Of a DNA stretch of 64,000 bases, positions 20,500-32,700 are shown in pieces (position 1 is the first letter of the stretch; each line of letters starts with the position of its first letter). This DNA is from Nageia nagi (taxonomy: Eukaryota > Pinophyta). Both the position numbers and the translations under genes were made by a program. Under the pieces are notes generated by a model, which was given only the letters and a program-made list of their open reading frames with translations, was not told the DNA's origin and did not search any database. The stretch covers positions 12,400,001 through 12,464,000 of the forward strand of contig JBITNC010000002.1 of the NCBI GenBank assembly GCA_050084985.1. The letters run 5' to 3'.

Positions 20500-22880
20500 A
20501 AAAATTATCTTCCTTAGAGATAATGATAAATGGTATAGTGAAAACAACATAATATAATAGCTTATGGAGATTTTAAATACTTCATTGAAGAGAAAGGATT
20601 CAAAATCTTCCATCATGGCATCATATAATCATTTGATGACTTAGTTAGCATAGTTGAAAGAAACCTACAAAAAAGTAAAATATTGTAATGATGCTCTGAT
20701 GATCTATCAATATCATGGTTTTATAGAAGGTTGAGACAAGGCTATGCAATTCATAGGAAATGATATCAGTATGAAAGTATCACAAATAATAGAAATATTT
20801 CTTACAACATTAGAGGAATAAGAAAAATCCATTTTTTTGTAAAACTAAAATTAAGGGACCTAGAAATTTTGGCCTCCCTTAATTTCTAAACTTAGTCTAT
20901 TTTGGACGAAGTTGTAATTAGGGTTTCAAGGTAGTTATGGTTTTGAAAATGTATATTAGAGTTTATTCTAGACATAACTACCTTTGGTAATTACAAAGGA
21001 AGAGTGAAGTCTTATTTGAAACTCTCTTTGGAATTCTAAAATGTAATGAAAAAGCTTGCAATAAATCAATAAAAAGGTTTTCTTTGCATCATATTATATG
21101 TTTGCTTATTCTTGTGATATTTATTTAAGTTAGAAAATGGATTACAAGTACATACAATAATTTATTTTCAAATCTTGAATGAGATATCCTTTTATAAAAT
21201 TGAAAATTCTTAAACAATTAAGTTTGTAAAAGAAGAATAGAGTATTATGCAAGCTTTGCAATACATGACTTTTCTTCAAGAATTAAGTAATCATATTTTC
21301 TAAGGTAAAAGAAGCTAAGTGTAAAGATACTTACAATGGGTATATCATTACTTCACTTATAACTTGGGTAACTCAATAATAATATTTAAGCTAAGTTATA
21401 AACTTGAGTGGTTATTTACTTGGTATGAAATTGTGGAATAAATACTTAACCAAAGTATAAGAAAATTTTAAGCAAAATATTCTAAGTCCTTTAAACCTCT
21501 AGAGAAAGATGAAATACCATATTACTACATTGAGGACCACCTCACTAAAAATAAGGATCATAAATCCATTTTCTCCCCTTTTTCTACTTGATAAGAAAAA
21601 GTAGTTAATACATGAAAGGCTTAACCTTTGAGACCATCCCAAGGGCATGCTTTTCAAGGTTGGATACTTTTGAAATGAAATATTCCTTCATAATATATCA
21701 TCAGGAATAAATTGAGTAGAACAAGATCCACACAATATTAAGTTTTAGAATGATGGGAGCCTAAAAATGAAGTAGGCATTCATCAAGGTACTGAAAGAAT
21801 ATAAACTATATGAGGAAAAATAATAATAAAAATGGATATTAAAGGAAATAAAATCTTGATAGGGTATCCCCTCTCCACAAGGAATATTGAATGATGCTAA
21901 ATCTTTTTCAGATTTGATCATTTGAGTCTTTTGGGATTTATGAGCTGAAATGCAAAGATAAGAAACTTGATCAAATAGCCCAATGATATATAAATTCTTT
22001 ATGTCTTATCATAATTTACCACATGTAAAAGATGAAAGGAGAACTCTTAAGGAAATAAGGACTTTTCTAGAAAATCCTATGAAGTGAATTTTTTCGTAGA
22101 GCAACCATGTATAAAGCTTGTTCCATTGCCATGTATTTTTTCCCTTTTTTTGTATAAAGCCTGTTCCACTACCATGTAGTTTTCTAGAAAATATATATCT
22201 TCCAACCCTTTTATAGTTGATTATTTCCCTCTATAAACTTCTGCCATCACTCTATTTTATGTTTTGTTCATAATTTTATCCTATAGGAGTATGCCTTATT
22301 TTACTCCATCCTATAGGGGTGTTCCTTAGGTATACTTCTTGTGAGATTTGAACACCATCCCCTTCCTTTATATGTTTTGTTTTATTCCATTAATGTGTGA
22401 AAGAATTCTATTTCCTTTTTTTTTCTATTCTCTACCTATTGTTATTATTTCCCCTTTCCTATATGAAACCTCTTCCTAATTCTCTCCATTTCCTTTATGC
22501 ACTATTTCATTCAAAATTTGCTTCATAGGTTTCTCAAGATACCCAAATATAGGATATAAACTAGACACATGAAGGAGATTGGATATTCTATCCTTCCATA
22601 GTTAATAATTTGGTAAATTATATATTCAATCACCTTATATAACTAATAACAAAAGATTTTCTCTACAAAAGGTTAAAATCTATTCACTTATTAAGTTTTC
22701 TCATCCCTTGCTGATGGATTCATTTCAATTTTCCCTTTGTAATTCACTACATGCTTTAGTTCCCCTTAAGCAAGAAGTGAAGGAAGGTAAAATATTATGG
22801 AAAATCATAATTAATATTGGTAGGATGGGTTCTAGGTATAATTCAATCTCATATAAAGATTCTTTTTCCCCATAATAATA
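20500..22880. other. AT-rich spacer without recognised genes
   Basis: No coding frame of note. GTATAAAGCCTGTTCCA-like phrases occur twice (about 22110 and 22154) and CCTATAGGGGTGTTCCTTA-like phrases twice near 22280-22330. AATGTAATGAAAAAGC..AATAAATC near 21050 could be a transcript or LTR 3' end, unproven. Confidence 0.35.
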
Positions 22881-23893
22881 TTATCTAGAGGAAAAAAAAT
22901 CATGTGTAAGGTTATGCCTTAAGATTTCATTTAATTTAAATAGATAAGCCATGATTATTATGGTGTTGGTACAAGAAGGAGAGGTACCATATTGCAAATT
23001 CATCATTTATTAAATAATTGCATCATTATTTCTTTATCATAATGAAGCTTTCATACCCTAATCTTAAAGAAACATTAACCCATCATGCAGTCTAAACCTA
23101 ATAGAAGAATCAAGTGGATGCATGTCATATAAGAAAATTAGTTGGAATCTAGTTGGCACATTTCAAGGTTATTGATATAATACCCCATGTCATCCAAGGA
23201 TTTATTATACCTTTGATTATTTATCCCATGATTTTTAGTAGCATACAATGTACTATTTATATGGTGATATCAACTTTGTGTTCCCACACCATGATACGAA
23301 ACACTTATAAAGCCTGATCATATTATTTTGCATCAATGTTGCATTATATATCTTACTTCCATGTCATTAATATCTATCCAAAATATGGCACTCTTTTAAA
23401 GAATGATATTAGAACCTGCAACATCATGCTTCGATATGAATTCTAGATGGTATATCATACAATTGAATTTGGTGATATCATCCTAATTTTTCCTAGATCA
23501 TGAGTAAAAAACATTAAAGTAGCATGATCAATTACAATGATGAATCTAGTTGTTGCAGTGAAATATACCAAAATCTTAAAATTCCCTAGCATAATGTCAA
23601 AGGCTTTAATAAAATATGATAAAGAGGAATATTAACCTAGAAGCCATCAAGGATATCAATTATCTCTAGATTTATTCTAAAAGACCCAAATACTCTTTTA
23701 TAAGTAGCTTTCAAGATCAATTGGTTAGGAATACCAACTCGATCTAATACTTTAGATATTTTGTAATAGATGTATATAATCATAACAAATTATTGTTAGT
23801 AGTAGATCTATTTTATAAAAATAGTTTATTTGTTAGATAATTGATTCTGGACTCTAGTATAGATCTTTTTACTATAAATATAGCTCAAATAAA
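22880..23893. repeat. Segment A left arm, duplicated at 29540-30579
   Basis: Shared phrases in the same order include AAGAAGGAGAGGTACCATATT, ATTATTTCTTTATCATAAT, CATTTCAAGGTTAT, TATTTATATGGTGATA, TAAAGAGGAAT, CATCAAGGATATCAAT and TAGATATTTTGTAATAGATG. Identity is well above that of the other long duplications in the window. On the minus strand a short coding-like stretch (VLDRVGIPNQLILKATYKRVFG) is visible, possibly an old retroelement, but I cannot assign it. Confidence 0.8.
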
Positions 23894-24656
23894 TGTTAGG
23901 ATTTATAAATTAAATAAAATAATCTCTTGAGAAAATAACTTTAGTCAACAAAAATAGAAAATTATTAAATCATCATAGAAGAAGAATAAAATATGTAAAA
24001 TTAGGTATAAAACAACATATAATGAGGTTCTCCCAAAGTGGGATACATCCTTAGAGAAACATAAATCCTTCATATTAGCATTAATACAATACATGAGATG
24101 ACATTCTTAGAAAATAACCAATTTCAACTTCCTCTTTGAAATTTACCAACATCTCTCCATGAGTTTATCTTACTCATATACAATCAATACACCATATTCA
24201 ACATGCAAAATACCTTTACATCTAACAAGCTCTACACCAAGCTCCATGAGTCCATGAACATGCACATACTTGATCTCCAAGGATCTACATTGTGCTTTCA
24301 TTACATTGATCTAGCATTGACCATGTTGAACTTACCCCTAGCAATATTGTTAGTTTCCAATCCTCAACATTGTAATCCTATTAATATATGAATTCCCAAA
24401 CCCAAAATTTATCGTTTGATATATGCACTATCCAATACATCTAAAGATAATTAATCTCATAATAATTCCTCTCATGGAAGTTTACATAAATAAGAATTCA
24501 CAATTCCATGCAACCACTAGATCTATAAGGCCAATAATAGTAATGCAAAATATCTAATGCTAAGAATAGACTCTTTTCAAACTTAAAAAAGCTTAATTGG
24601 AACTCCAAAAATTTCAAAATATATTTAATTGAGTATTTTAGGCTTTATAACTAACA
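23894..24656 (-). repeat. 3' LTR of element 3A
   Basis: TGTTAGG...CTAACA, followed by ATCTCCTACTTGGAG, which on the minus strand is the polypurine tract. Internal phrases around GAGGTTC.CCCAA.GTGGG.TACATCC are shared with the LTRs of element 1, so the families are related. Confidence 0.85.
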
Positions 24657-25413
24657 ATCTCCTACTTGGAGACCAAACACAAAAAACTCTATTGCTGCTA
24701 CACCTATAGAAGAATATCTTCAATCCAAACAAGGAATGTAAACTCCTCAAAATTGTTACATCCATATTATGAACCATCACTAGTGTCATCCACACACTTT
24801 CTCTTGTGATAAAAAAGCAACACATAATCTTATCTATCACAAATCTATGATACAACATCTTCGTTACTGTACATGCATTGTGATGATACAATTATTACCA
24901 TATTGAAAGAATCCACATACTATGTCTTCCCCTATCACATGCTCACACATAATACATGATTTGCTACTACCATTTCATATGATCCATCTTGAATAACATG
25001 TAAAAGAATCAATACCATATCCAACCCTTGAGCATTATTTTTCAATATTTCTCCCACTACTTCACTAATCTTTGATCTTCTATGACCAATAACATTACAT
25101 TAAAAATATGCTTTCCAATCCAAGCTACATCCAAAACTTAGAAAAGATAGAGAAAAGAGGAGTGGCCAACTATCTACTATCACATATCCAAAAACCTTTC
25201 ATAATTTTGAATGGAAGCATAAACTAAGTTTCCTATGCCAATAATCTTGTATGGATGTTCATCATCTAATAATACATGTTCATCACTTGAACATAATCTC
25301 CTTGGCCTTTACTTTCAAGAGAACAAAATCAATATTCTCTTATAGCTTCCAATCAAGTGAAGCTCCCACTCAATCTAGAAAACTCTTCTGATGAGTATCC
25401 TAAATCCCAACAT

Positions 25414-25425
25414 GCTCTAATACCA
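25414..25425 (-). promoter_or_regulatory. Primer-binding site of element 3A
   Basis: The minus strand reads TGGTATTAGAGC, one base off the tRNA-iMet complement, two bases inside the truncated LTR. Confidence 0.8.
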
Positions 25426-25427
25426 AT

Positions 25428-25489
25428 TGTTAGCATTTACAAATTAAATAAAATAATCTCTTGAGAAAATAACTTTAATCAACAATAAC
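25428..25489 (-). repeat. Truncated 5' LTR of element 3A
   Basis: Matches the first 62 bases of 23894-24656 and of 31802-32202, then breaks off at the CACTA terminus. Confidence 0.85.
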
Positions 25490-25559
25490 CACTAGTACCA
25501 AAGTAGCAATATATGACTAAATAAACTACTAAAAATTGTAGATAAATGATTATTTTTGA

Positions 25560-25970
25560 TCATGTGACCATTAGTAGTTTATTTCCAATCAGTTATCTCA
25601 TGACAAAATTTATGACTAAACCATGTTAGTCATTTATTTGTTCATTGATTTAGTCACCAATTTATTCAATAATTCAGTAGTATATTTAGTCATTGATTTA
25701 ATCATATATTTCATCATGAATATAGTAGTATTTTTAGTCCATGATTTAGTTATGAATTTAGTATTATATTTAGTCATTGATTTAATAATATATTTAGTCA
25801 TATACTTAATCATTAATTTAGTGGTATATTTATTCATTAATTTAGTCATATATTTAGTTATTAATTTAATCATATATTTAGTCATTAATTTAATTACATA
25901 TTTGGTCATATATTTAGTCATTGCATTCATCAATATGTATTCATTGCATTAGTCATAAATTTAGTCATTT
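25560..25970. repeat. Subterminal ATTTAGTCAT repeat array of the CACTA element
   Basis: About 25 copies of TTTAGTCATT or near variants at 10-24 base spacing. CACTA elements carry such subterminal arrays as transposase-binding sites. Long open frames on both strands (hydrophobic on plus, Lys/Met/Thr-rich on minus) come from the repeat and are not genes. Confidence 0.8.
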
Positions 25971-26400
25971 TTATTGATTACCATTAGTTGGTAACAAATA
26001 AAGTCATAAAATAAATAATTTATTAAATACCATAAATTTTATAATGCAAAAATAGCATAATATTAAACTTGAACTAAAAATATAAAAGTAAATAAAGATA
26101 TTACACAATTGATGAAGATACAACAAGTTAAAATTAAAGGATTGATTCAACATCATGATAAATAAAGGTAATGTAAAATTAAAAAATATTAATAAAAATA
26201 TACATATCAAATTATAAGATGTCAAAGATGTCTAAGAGTGTATATGTAAATATAATAAAAACTATCAAATTGTATAAGAGTTTCCAACTCTTTCAAAAAC
26301 ACCTTTATAATTAAAATCCCTAAACAACAAAAATAAAATACTACATGAAGTAGTAAGCCATGATGTCTAAAAACTAGTACATGATAAACATGTTGATCAA

Positions 26401-26673
26401 CTACATAGTCATTTTTTGTAAATGCTTTAGTGGTCATCATGTAAATGATCCCTCTTTCTCTTTTAGGCGAGTAACTCAATCTATTTTGTCCTCATAAAAA
26501 AGGGGTACATTACTTGTAACCTTTAAAATGTTTACATTTACATCTCTTGTTCCTTTCAAGGTGACTCCATGTACAATTTATATAAAGTGAATTCATCCAA
26601 TTCCCACAAAATCACCATCAAATGGATCCAATACCTTAACTTTATCCCCTTCTTTGAGTTTATCAATACATTT
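26401..26673 (-). pseudogene. CACTA transposase-family C-terminal exon remnant
   Basis: On the minus strand a splice acceptor (CTTTATGCAG) is followed at 26673 by KCIDKLKEGDKVKVLDPFDG, a TGA, then HGVTLKGTRDVNVNILKV, VPLFYEDKID and EGSFT**PLKHL, ending at TAG 26401-26403. The closing block resembles the GSFVAWPKHLL signature near the C-terminus of plant En/Spm-type proteins. Four in-frame stops show decay. Assignment rests on this pattern and on the CACTA end next door. Confidence 0.5.
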
Positions 26674-26930
26674 CTGCATAAAGAAAAAAGAATAACACAT
26701 TATATCAATAAGTTATGAAAGGAAACAAATATAAACAATCATTACCATGCATTCATACTAGACACATAAGATTATGAGATCCTTGTTACACATTTGATTA
26801 GTCTAAACTTTATCAACAAATATTGTCTTCCAGTTTCATAAGTAAAATATAATTCCTTATAAACTATTTAAATAAAATTGGCATGTCATTTCATAAATAA
26901 AATATAATTCCTTGGAAAATACTATATTAC

Positions 26931-27030
26931 CTCAACATAAGTATTATTTGCCTGCACATTCTTTTCCACTAGTTCATGATCATTATAAATATTGGCATGA
27001 TCTTTGTTGGCAACAAGGTGTTTTTTATTT
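26931..27030 (-). pseudogene. Upstream exon-like piece of the CACTA gene
   Basis: The minus strand encodes HLVANKDHANIYNDHELVEK and continues to NTYVE, where GAG meets GTAATA, a usable donor at 26931/26930. The intron to the acceptor at 26674 would be 257 bases. No family is recognised for this piece alone. Confidence 0.35.
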
Positions 27031-27437
27031 TTTTTTTCTTTGATAAAATTATTTTGCATATAGTAACAATAGTCTCTATATCATTTCATGCTAGTAACAT
27101 GTGTACAATAGAATACAATAAGGGTTCTCACTAACTGATCAACACATGAGGAACACATAACAACTAACATCCCTAATTTTATCATTCTACAATAGTAAAG
27201 ATAACAACAAGAAGATGTACAATAGTAAAATAGGAAGGATTCCAACTATGTTTACCCAAGTGTACACATAAGTGTCACCTTAAAATTTGTTCTTGACTCT
27301 CAATAGTTTTATTGAGTTTTTAGCCAAACTTGAGTTCACTTTGGATTACAAAATAGTTTTTAAATCTCCTTTGTGATCTTTTTGTTCTAAAAAGGGCTTA
27401 ATACTTTCCCAACATAAGTTTGAGCTACTAAAGAAAT

Positions 27438-28297
27438 CATTGGATACAATACATAGAGGTCATATTCAACTATTGGTCAACAATATCCAAAGGTCACCTT
27501 TAGCACAAGTTATACTATTACTTCAATTCCAATGAATTTGCAATCAAGAATAGATTAGTTTCATTCAATTTCACTTCACATGCCATAATTTTCACAACCA
27601 AAAGAAATAAACATGAACTAATTCAAATCATGATAACGTCCACTTAAAGATGAAATCCAATACAAATATTTATATATTATTTCCACTGTTAGGAAATATT
27701 ATCCCCAAATAATTTATAGAAAGGGATATACCCCTTTTTCTAAGGATTGAGACATATAATATTCATTGTTAACATCATCCTTTATTACTTTGAAACTATA
27801 CTATTATATTAGGCTATTCAATAGAAGTATATGTTATACTTTCCACATATATTAATCATAAAGTTCCCATTGGATACAATACATAGAGGTCAGATTCAAC
27901 TATTGGTCAATAATATCCAAAGGTCACCTTTAGCACACGTTATACTATTACTTCAATTCCAATGAATTTGCAATCAAGAATAGATTAGTTTCATTCAATT
28001 TCACTTTACATGCCATAATTTTCACAACCAAAAGAAATAAACATGAACTAATTTAAATCATGATAACATCCACTTAAAGATGAAATCCAATACAAATACT
28101 TATATATTATTTCCACTGTTAGGAAATATTATACCCAAATAATTTATAGAAAGGGATATACCCCTTTTTCTAAGGATTCAGACATATAATCTTTATTGTT
28201 AACATCATCCTTTCTTACTTTGCAACTATACTATTATACTAGGCTATTCAATATAAGTATATGTTACACTTTCCACATATATTAATCATAAAGTTCC
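27438..28297. repeat. Recent 430-bp tandem duplication
   Basis: Unit 1 (about 27438-27867) is repeated immediately as unit 2 (about 27868-28297), in phase throughout, from TTGGATACAATACATAGAGG to CATAAAGTTCCCATTG. I count roughly 15-20 differences, so it is much younger than the CACTA relic around it. No coding content. Confidence 0.9.
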
Positions 28298-28299
28298 CA

Positions 28300-29540
28300 T
28301 TGTTAACCATGATCATTAAAAGCACATGTAGATAAACATATAAATTAAAAATAATATTTAATTACTTTTAATATTAATACATTGATATTTAACTTCATTA
28401 TCCATAAATTGATTTCAAATAGTGTAACATAAACTCTCTAACATCATCATAAATAATTCAAAACCTCAGTAAAATAAGTGTCTTACAATTTATAGAATAT
28501 AAGGGCCTTCCTTATGACTATGGAAGGATCATATGATACACCTCTCCATAAGATATTCAGCCCATGGATATAATAATCAAGAAGGATTACATATCAAAAT
28601 GAAACACATAACAACAATATGAAATGATACATCACTTGAACATTCAAAACTCAATTCAAACTATCTTTTTTAACCAAAAACTAACAATGCATTAAGGAAA
28701 GCTAATACTTCTCTATAGCATCCCCAAAAGAAGTAGTAACAATAGATGGAAAATAGTAACTATTGATCACATTGATATTCACTAGAATCATTTACATCAT
28801 TACACCCTTGAATCCAATATCACTATCATAATTAGCTTTTGAAACACAACAACATACAGATTTATAGAGTGGTATTAAAAATCAAATAGAAATACCATTT
28901 CCTACTTTTGATTTGAAATAATAGCCATAAACATACAAGTGAGTTACAGCAGTGGACTCAGGTCAAATTTAAAATTTCTCTATACAACAAGAGTGTATAA
29001 CAAGTATGCAATCACTAAATGATAAATTTTCAAGTAACAAAAATGGCCCCAGCTAGAAGTATTCAATTGGGGTTTTATCTTTGAGAAAATAAATACAATT
29101 GAGTGTGAAATTTTTTAATCTTAGTGAGTTCAGGATTCAACCAAGAATGATAATAAATTTCTATAAAGAATTGAAACACCATATACATACAAGTTAGTAT
29201 CCTTACAAAGGCATGCATACAAGGAGGACTAACAAATTTAACTTCCAAAATGAAATAACAAGAATGACATGCTAGAGAATATTTGATGCAGTAAAGTATG
29301 ATTCTTTTATAAACATGTGTCTAAAAATGTAATACAGGAATAATATTTAGAAAAGTATAGTAAGTATATCCATCCAACCATGCAAAATGAGTATTGTAGA
29401 ACCAATTTAAAAATCACAAATATTCATTCAGAGTAGATGATACTAATAAAAATAACTAATATAGAATGCGTAGCCATTTAATCTTTATTTTAAACATATT
29501 TGAATTAGTTTTTGAATTGGTTTATAGTTTTTGCATTTGC
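28300..29540. other. AT-rich right part of CACTA interval, no gene seen
   Basis: No open frame or repeat recognised. It should contain the right end of the CACTA element if that survives. Confidence 0.35.
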
Positions 29541-30579
29541 AGAGGAAGGTGTTGGGGATTTATTGATCATGGATACATCTTAAAATTTATTTAGTTTAAA
29601 AATATGAGCCATTATTATGTTGGTGTTCATGTAAGAAGGAGAGGTACCATATTCCAAAGTCATGATAACTAAAAAATTGCAATTGCTAAACAACTACATC
29701 ATTATTTCTTTATCATAATTAAGTAGTCATAACCTAATCTTTAAGAAAATTGACCCATCATGTAGTCTAAACCCAAAAGAAGGATAAAATAAATACATGT
29801 CCACATAAGAAAATTAGTTAGAATTTGGTTACCACATTTCAAGGTTATCGATGTAATGCCCCATGTCAGCAAAAGAGTTATTAGACCATTTCTTATTTAT
29901 TATATGGTTTTTAGTATCATATATTGTACTATTTATATGGTGATAACAACTTTGTTCTCGCATCATGATATGAAATACTTCTAAATTTTGATCATATTAT
30001 TTTGCATTAACATTACATCATATATCTTTCTTCCATGTCATTAATATCTATCCAAAATATGCCTCTCTTTTAAATAATGATATTAGTACCCATAATACTA
30101 TGCTCCAGTATGAAGTCTAGTCATGGTATATCATATAATTGCCTTTCTTTTAGCTTGGTGATATCAACCTAATTTTCCCCAGACCATGACTAGAAAATAT
30201 CAAAATAGTATGATCAATCACAATGATAACTCTAGTTGATGCATTGAAATAGCTCAAAATCTTAAAATTCCCTATCATAATATCAAAGGCTTTAATCAAA
30301 TATGATAAAGAGGAATCTTAACCTAGAATCCATCAAGGATATCAATAATCTCTAGATTTATTCTAAAATACCCAAATACTCTTTTAGAAGTAGCTTTCAA
30401 GATCAATTTGTTAGGAATACCAACTTGATCTAATGCTTTAGATATTTTGTAATAGATGAATATAATCATAGCAATTCATTGTTAGTAGTATAGCTATTTT
30501 ATAAAAATAGTTTATTTGTTAGACAACTAATTCTCGATTCTAGTATAGATCTTTTTACAATATATATATATCAAATAAA
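29540..30579. repeat. Segment B left arm, duplicate of 22880-23893
   Basis: Same landmark phrases in the same order as segment A. The similarity runs straight on into the LTR of element 3B, so flank and element were duplicated together. Confidence 0.8.
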
Positions 30580-31350
30580 TTTTAGGATTTACAAATAAAA
30601 TAAAATAATATCTTGAGAAAATAACTTTATCCAATAATAATAGAAAATTATTAACCATCATAGAAGAACAAAATATGTAAAATAAGATATAACACAACAT
30701 ATAACGAGATTCACCTAACGTGGGCTACATCTGTAGAGAAACACCAATCCTTTGTATTAAAATCAATATAATACATGAGAGAATATTATTGAAACACAAC
30801 CAGTATCAACTTCCTCTATGAAATTTACCAACATCTCTCCATGAGTTTCTCTTACTCATACATAATCACTATATCATGTTCAACATTCAAAACACCTTTA
30901 CATATAACATGCTCTACACCAAGCTTCATGTTCTCTCATACCCAACTCTAAACATACACATACTTGATCTACAAGGATATACATTATGCTTTCAATACAT
31001 TGATCTAGAACTGACCATTTTGAGCCTTCCCCTAGCAATATTGTCAGGTTCCAATCCTCAACATTATAATCATATCAATATATGAATTCCCAAACTTGGA
31101 ATTCATCCCCTAATAGATGCACTACCCAATACCTCTAAAGATAATCAATCACATAATGATTCCTCTCATGGAGGCTTACATAAATAGGAATTCATAATCC
31201 CATACAACCATAAGATCTATATGGTTAATAATAATAATGAAAAAGATCTAATGCTAAGAATAAAATCTTCCCAAACTTAGAAAATCTTAATTGGCACTCC
31301 CAAACTTCCAAAATAGAATTAGTTGAGTATTTCAGGATCCATAACTAATA
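30580..31350 (-). repeat. 3' LTR of element 3B
   Basis: Starts TTTTAGG (changed from TGTTAGG) and ends CTAATA, followed by ATCTCCTACTTGGAG. Equivalent to 23894-24656. Confidence 0.82.
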
Positions 31351-31787
31351 ATCTCCTACTTGGAGACTGCAACATAAAAAACTCTATCATTTTTGCATCC
31401 ATCGAAGAATATCTTCAAGCCAAAAAAGGAATGTCAACTCCTCCAGATTGTTGTATCCATCCTCTGAACCATCATTAGTATCATATACATATTATAAACA
31501 TTCCTTCCAATCCAAGCTACATCCAAAAATTAGAAGAGATAGACAAATACAAATGGTCAACTATATCCTACCACATATCTAAAAATCTTCCATAATTTTT
31601 AATAGAATCATAAACCAAGTTCCCTATACCAACAATCTTGCATGGATGTTCATCATCCAATAATATATGTTCATCACATTAATATAATCTCCTTGGTATT
31701 TACTTTCAAGACACCAACATCCATCTTCTATTATATCTTCCACTCAATCTAGAAAACTCTTCTAATGAGTATCCTAAATCCTAACAT

Positions 31788-31799
31788 GTTCTGATACCA
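31788..31799 (-). promoter_or_regulatory. Primer-binding site of element 3B
   Basis: The minus strand reads TGGTATCAGAAC, one base off the initiator-Met tRNA complement. Confidence 0.8.
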
Positions 31800-31801
31800 A
31801 T

Positions 31802-32202
31802 TGTTAGGATTTACAGATTAAATAAAATGATCTCTTGAGAAAATAACTTTAATCAAGAATAACCATCACATAAGAAAAATAAAATATGTAAAATTAGAGA
31901 TAACATAATATATAATGAGGTTCACCTAATGGGGGCTACATCCATGGAGAAATGTCAATCCTTTGTATTTGCACAAATACAATACATGAGAGAATATTCT
32001 TGCAACATAACCAATTGCAACTTCCTCTTTGAAATTCACTAACATCTCTTCATGAGTTTGTCGTACTCACATACAATCACTAAAACATGTTTAACATGCA
32101 AAATACAATTACATCTAACAAGCTCTACACCAAGTTCCATGTGATCCCATACCCAACCTTGAACATATACATAGTTGATCTCTAAAGGCCTACATTTTCC
32201 TT
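31802..32202 (-). repeat. Truncated 5' LTR of element 3B
   Basis: First 401 bases of the LTR; similarity to 23894 onward stops after TTATTACAT. The remaining ~360 bases are gone. Confidence 0.82.
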
Positions 32203-32700
32203 TTATTACATATAGTCTTCAAAGAATGCAATGATTGTAAGATATGCACAAATAGAATATGGATAAAGAGCCCAGGAATTGTTTTTCCAAACATCTAGTC
32301 GCATGGAATGCAATGACTACAGGATTTGCACAAAATGGGTTCCCTAAAAATGCTTGAGAATTCTTTGACAAAGTACAATGCTTCTATGATAAGCACAACA
32401 TGGGTTTTCTTAGAAGGATATATGATAAGTGTAATGTTAAACCTTATAACCTTTGCCAGTATTCTTCTAACATGTACCACCATGGGCACTCTCTAGAACT
32501 TCATCAAACAATATATGAGAATGATTTCTCATCGGTAATATGGTTATGAGTACATCTATATGCACAAAGTGTAGTAATAAACAAGGTTTGTGACAAGTTT
32601 AATGATCACATTATGTGCATAAAATGAGTTGTTTAAGAAGGCAATAAAGACTATAGGGCATAAATCCAAACTCTACAACTTGAACCAGCATGGGCCATCA
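32203..32700 (+). pseudogene. PPR protein fragment 3 (PLS class)
   Basis: Frames on the plus strand read NAMIVRYAQIEYG (near 32225), then DKEPRNCFSKHLVAWNAMTT and GFAQNGFPKNA before a stop, then EFFDKVQ, YDKCNVKPYNL, HHGHSLELHQTIYENDFSS, and YAQSVVINKVCDKF. These follow the order of a plant PLS-type PPR protein (VxWNAMIxGYAQNG, VKPNxxTF, GxxxHxxIxExGF). Two consecutive WNAMI motifs are visible. At least four stops or shifts break it. It starts right at the truncated LTR, so the deletion that cut the LTR may have joined the two. Confidence 0.7.

Larger units (their letters stand above)
23894..25489 (-). mobile_element. Internally deleted copia element, segment A copy (element 3A)
   Basis: A 763-bp LTR (23894-24656), a polypurine tract, only 771 bp of interior, a tRNA-iMet PBS and the first 62 bp of the other LTR follow on the minus strand. 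The second LTR is cut off exactly where a CACTA terminus begins (25490). The interior keeps a scrap of protease-region sequence near 25285-25235 resembling that of element 1 (LLDDEHPYKIIGIGN). Such a short interior cannot encode pol; the copy is non-autonomous or deleted. Confidence 0.8.
25490..29540 (-). mobile_element. Decayed CACTA (En/Spm) DNA transposon
   Basis: The left end starts CACTAGTACCAAAGTAGC precisely where the 5' LTR of element 3A is interrupted. Directly inside is a dense subterminal array of ATTTAGTCAT repeats; the end itself carries the inverse, ATGACTAAAT. Two minus-strand exon-like pieces resemble the C-terminus of CACTA transposase-family proteins. The matching right end (TAGTG) was not found, so the right border is simply where segment B begins. 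Confidence 0.6.
30580..32202 (-). mobile_element. Internally deleted copia element, segment B copy (element 3B)
   Basis: 3' LTR 30580-31350, polypurine tract, a 451-bp interior, PBS and a 401-bp partial 5' LTR (31802-32202), minus strand. The interior is shorter than in copy A but retains the same protease-region scrap near 31660-31620. The partial LTR ends abruptly against a PPR pseudogene. Confidence 0.8.

Noticed and set aside
25623-25952. 109- and 99-codon open frames on opposite strands, hydrophobic on plus and Lys/Met-rich on minus
   Set aside because: Both are read-throughs of the ATTTAGTCAT repeat array; composition follows the repeat and no start context or homology exists.
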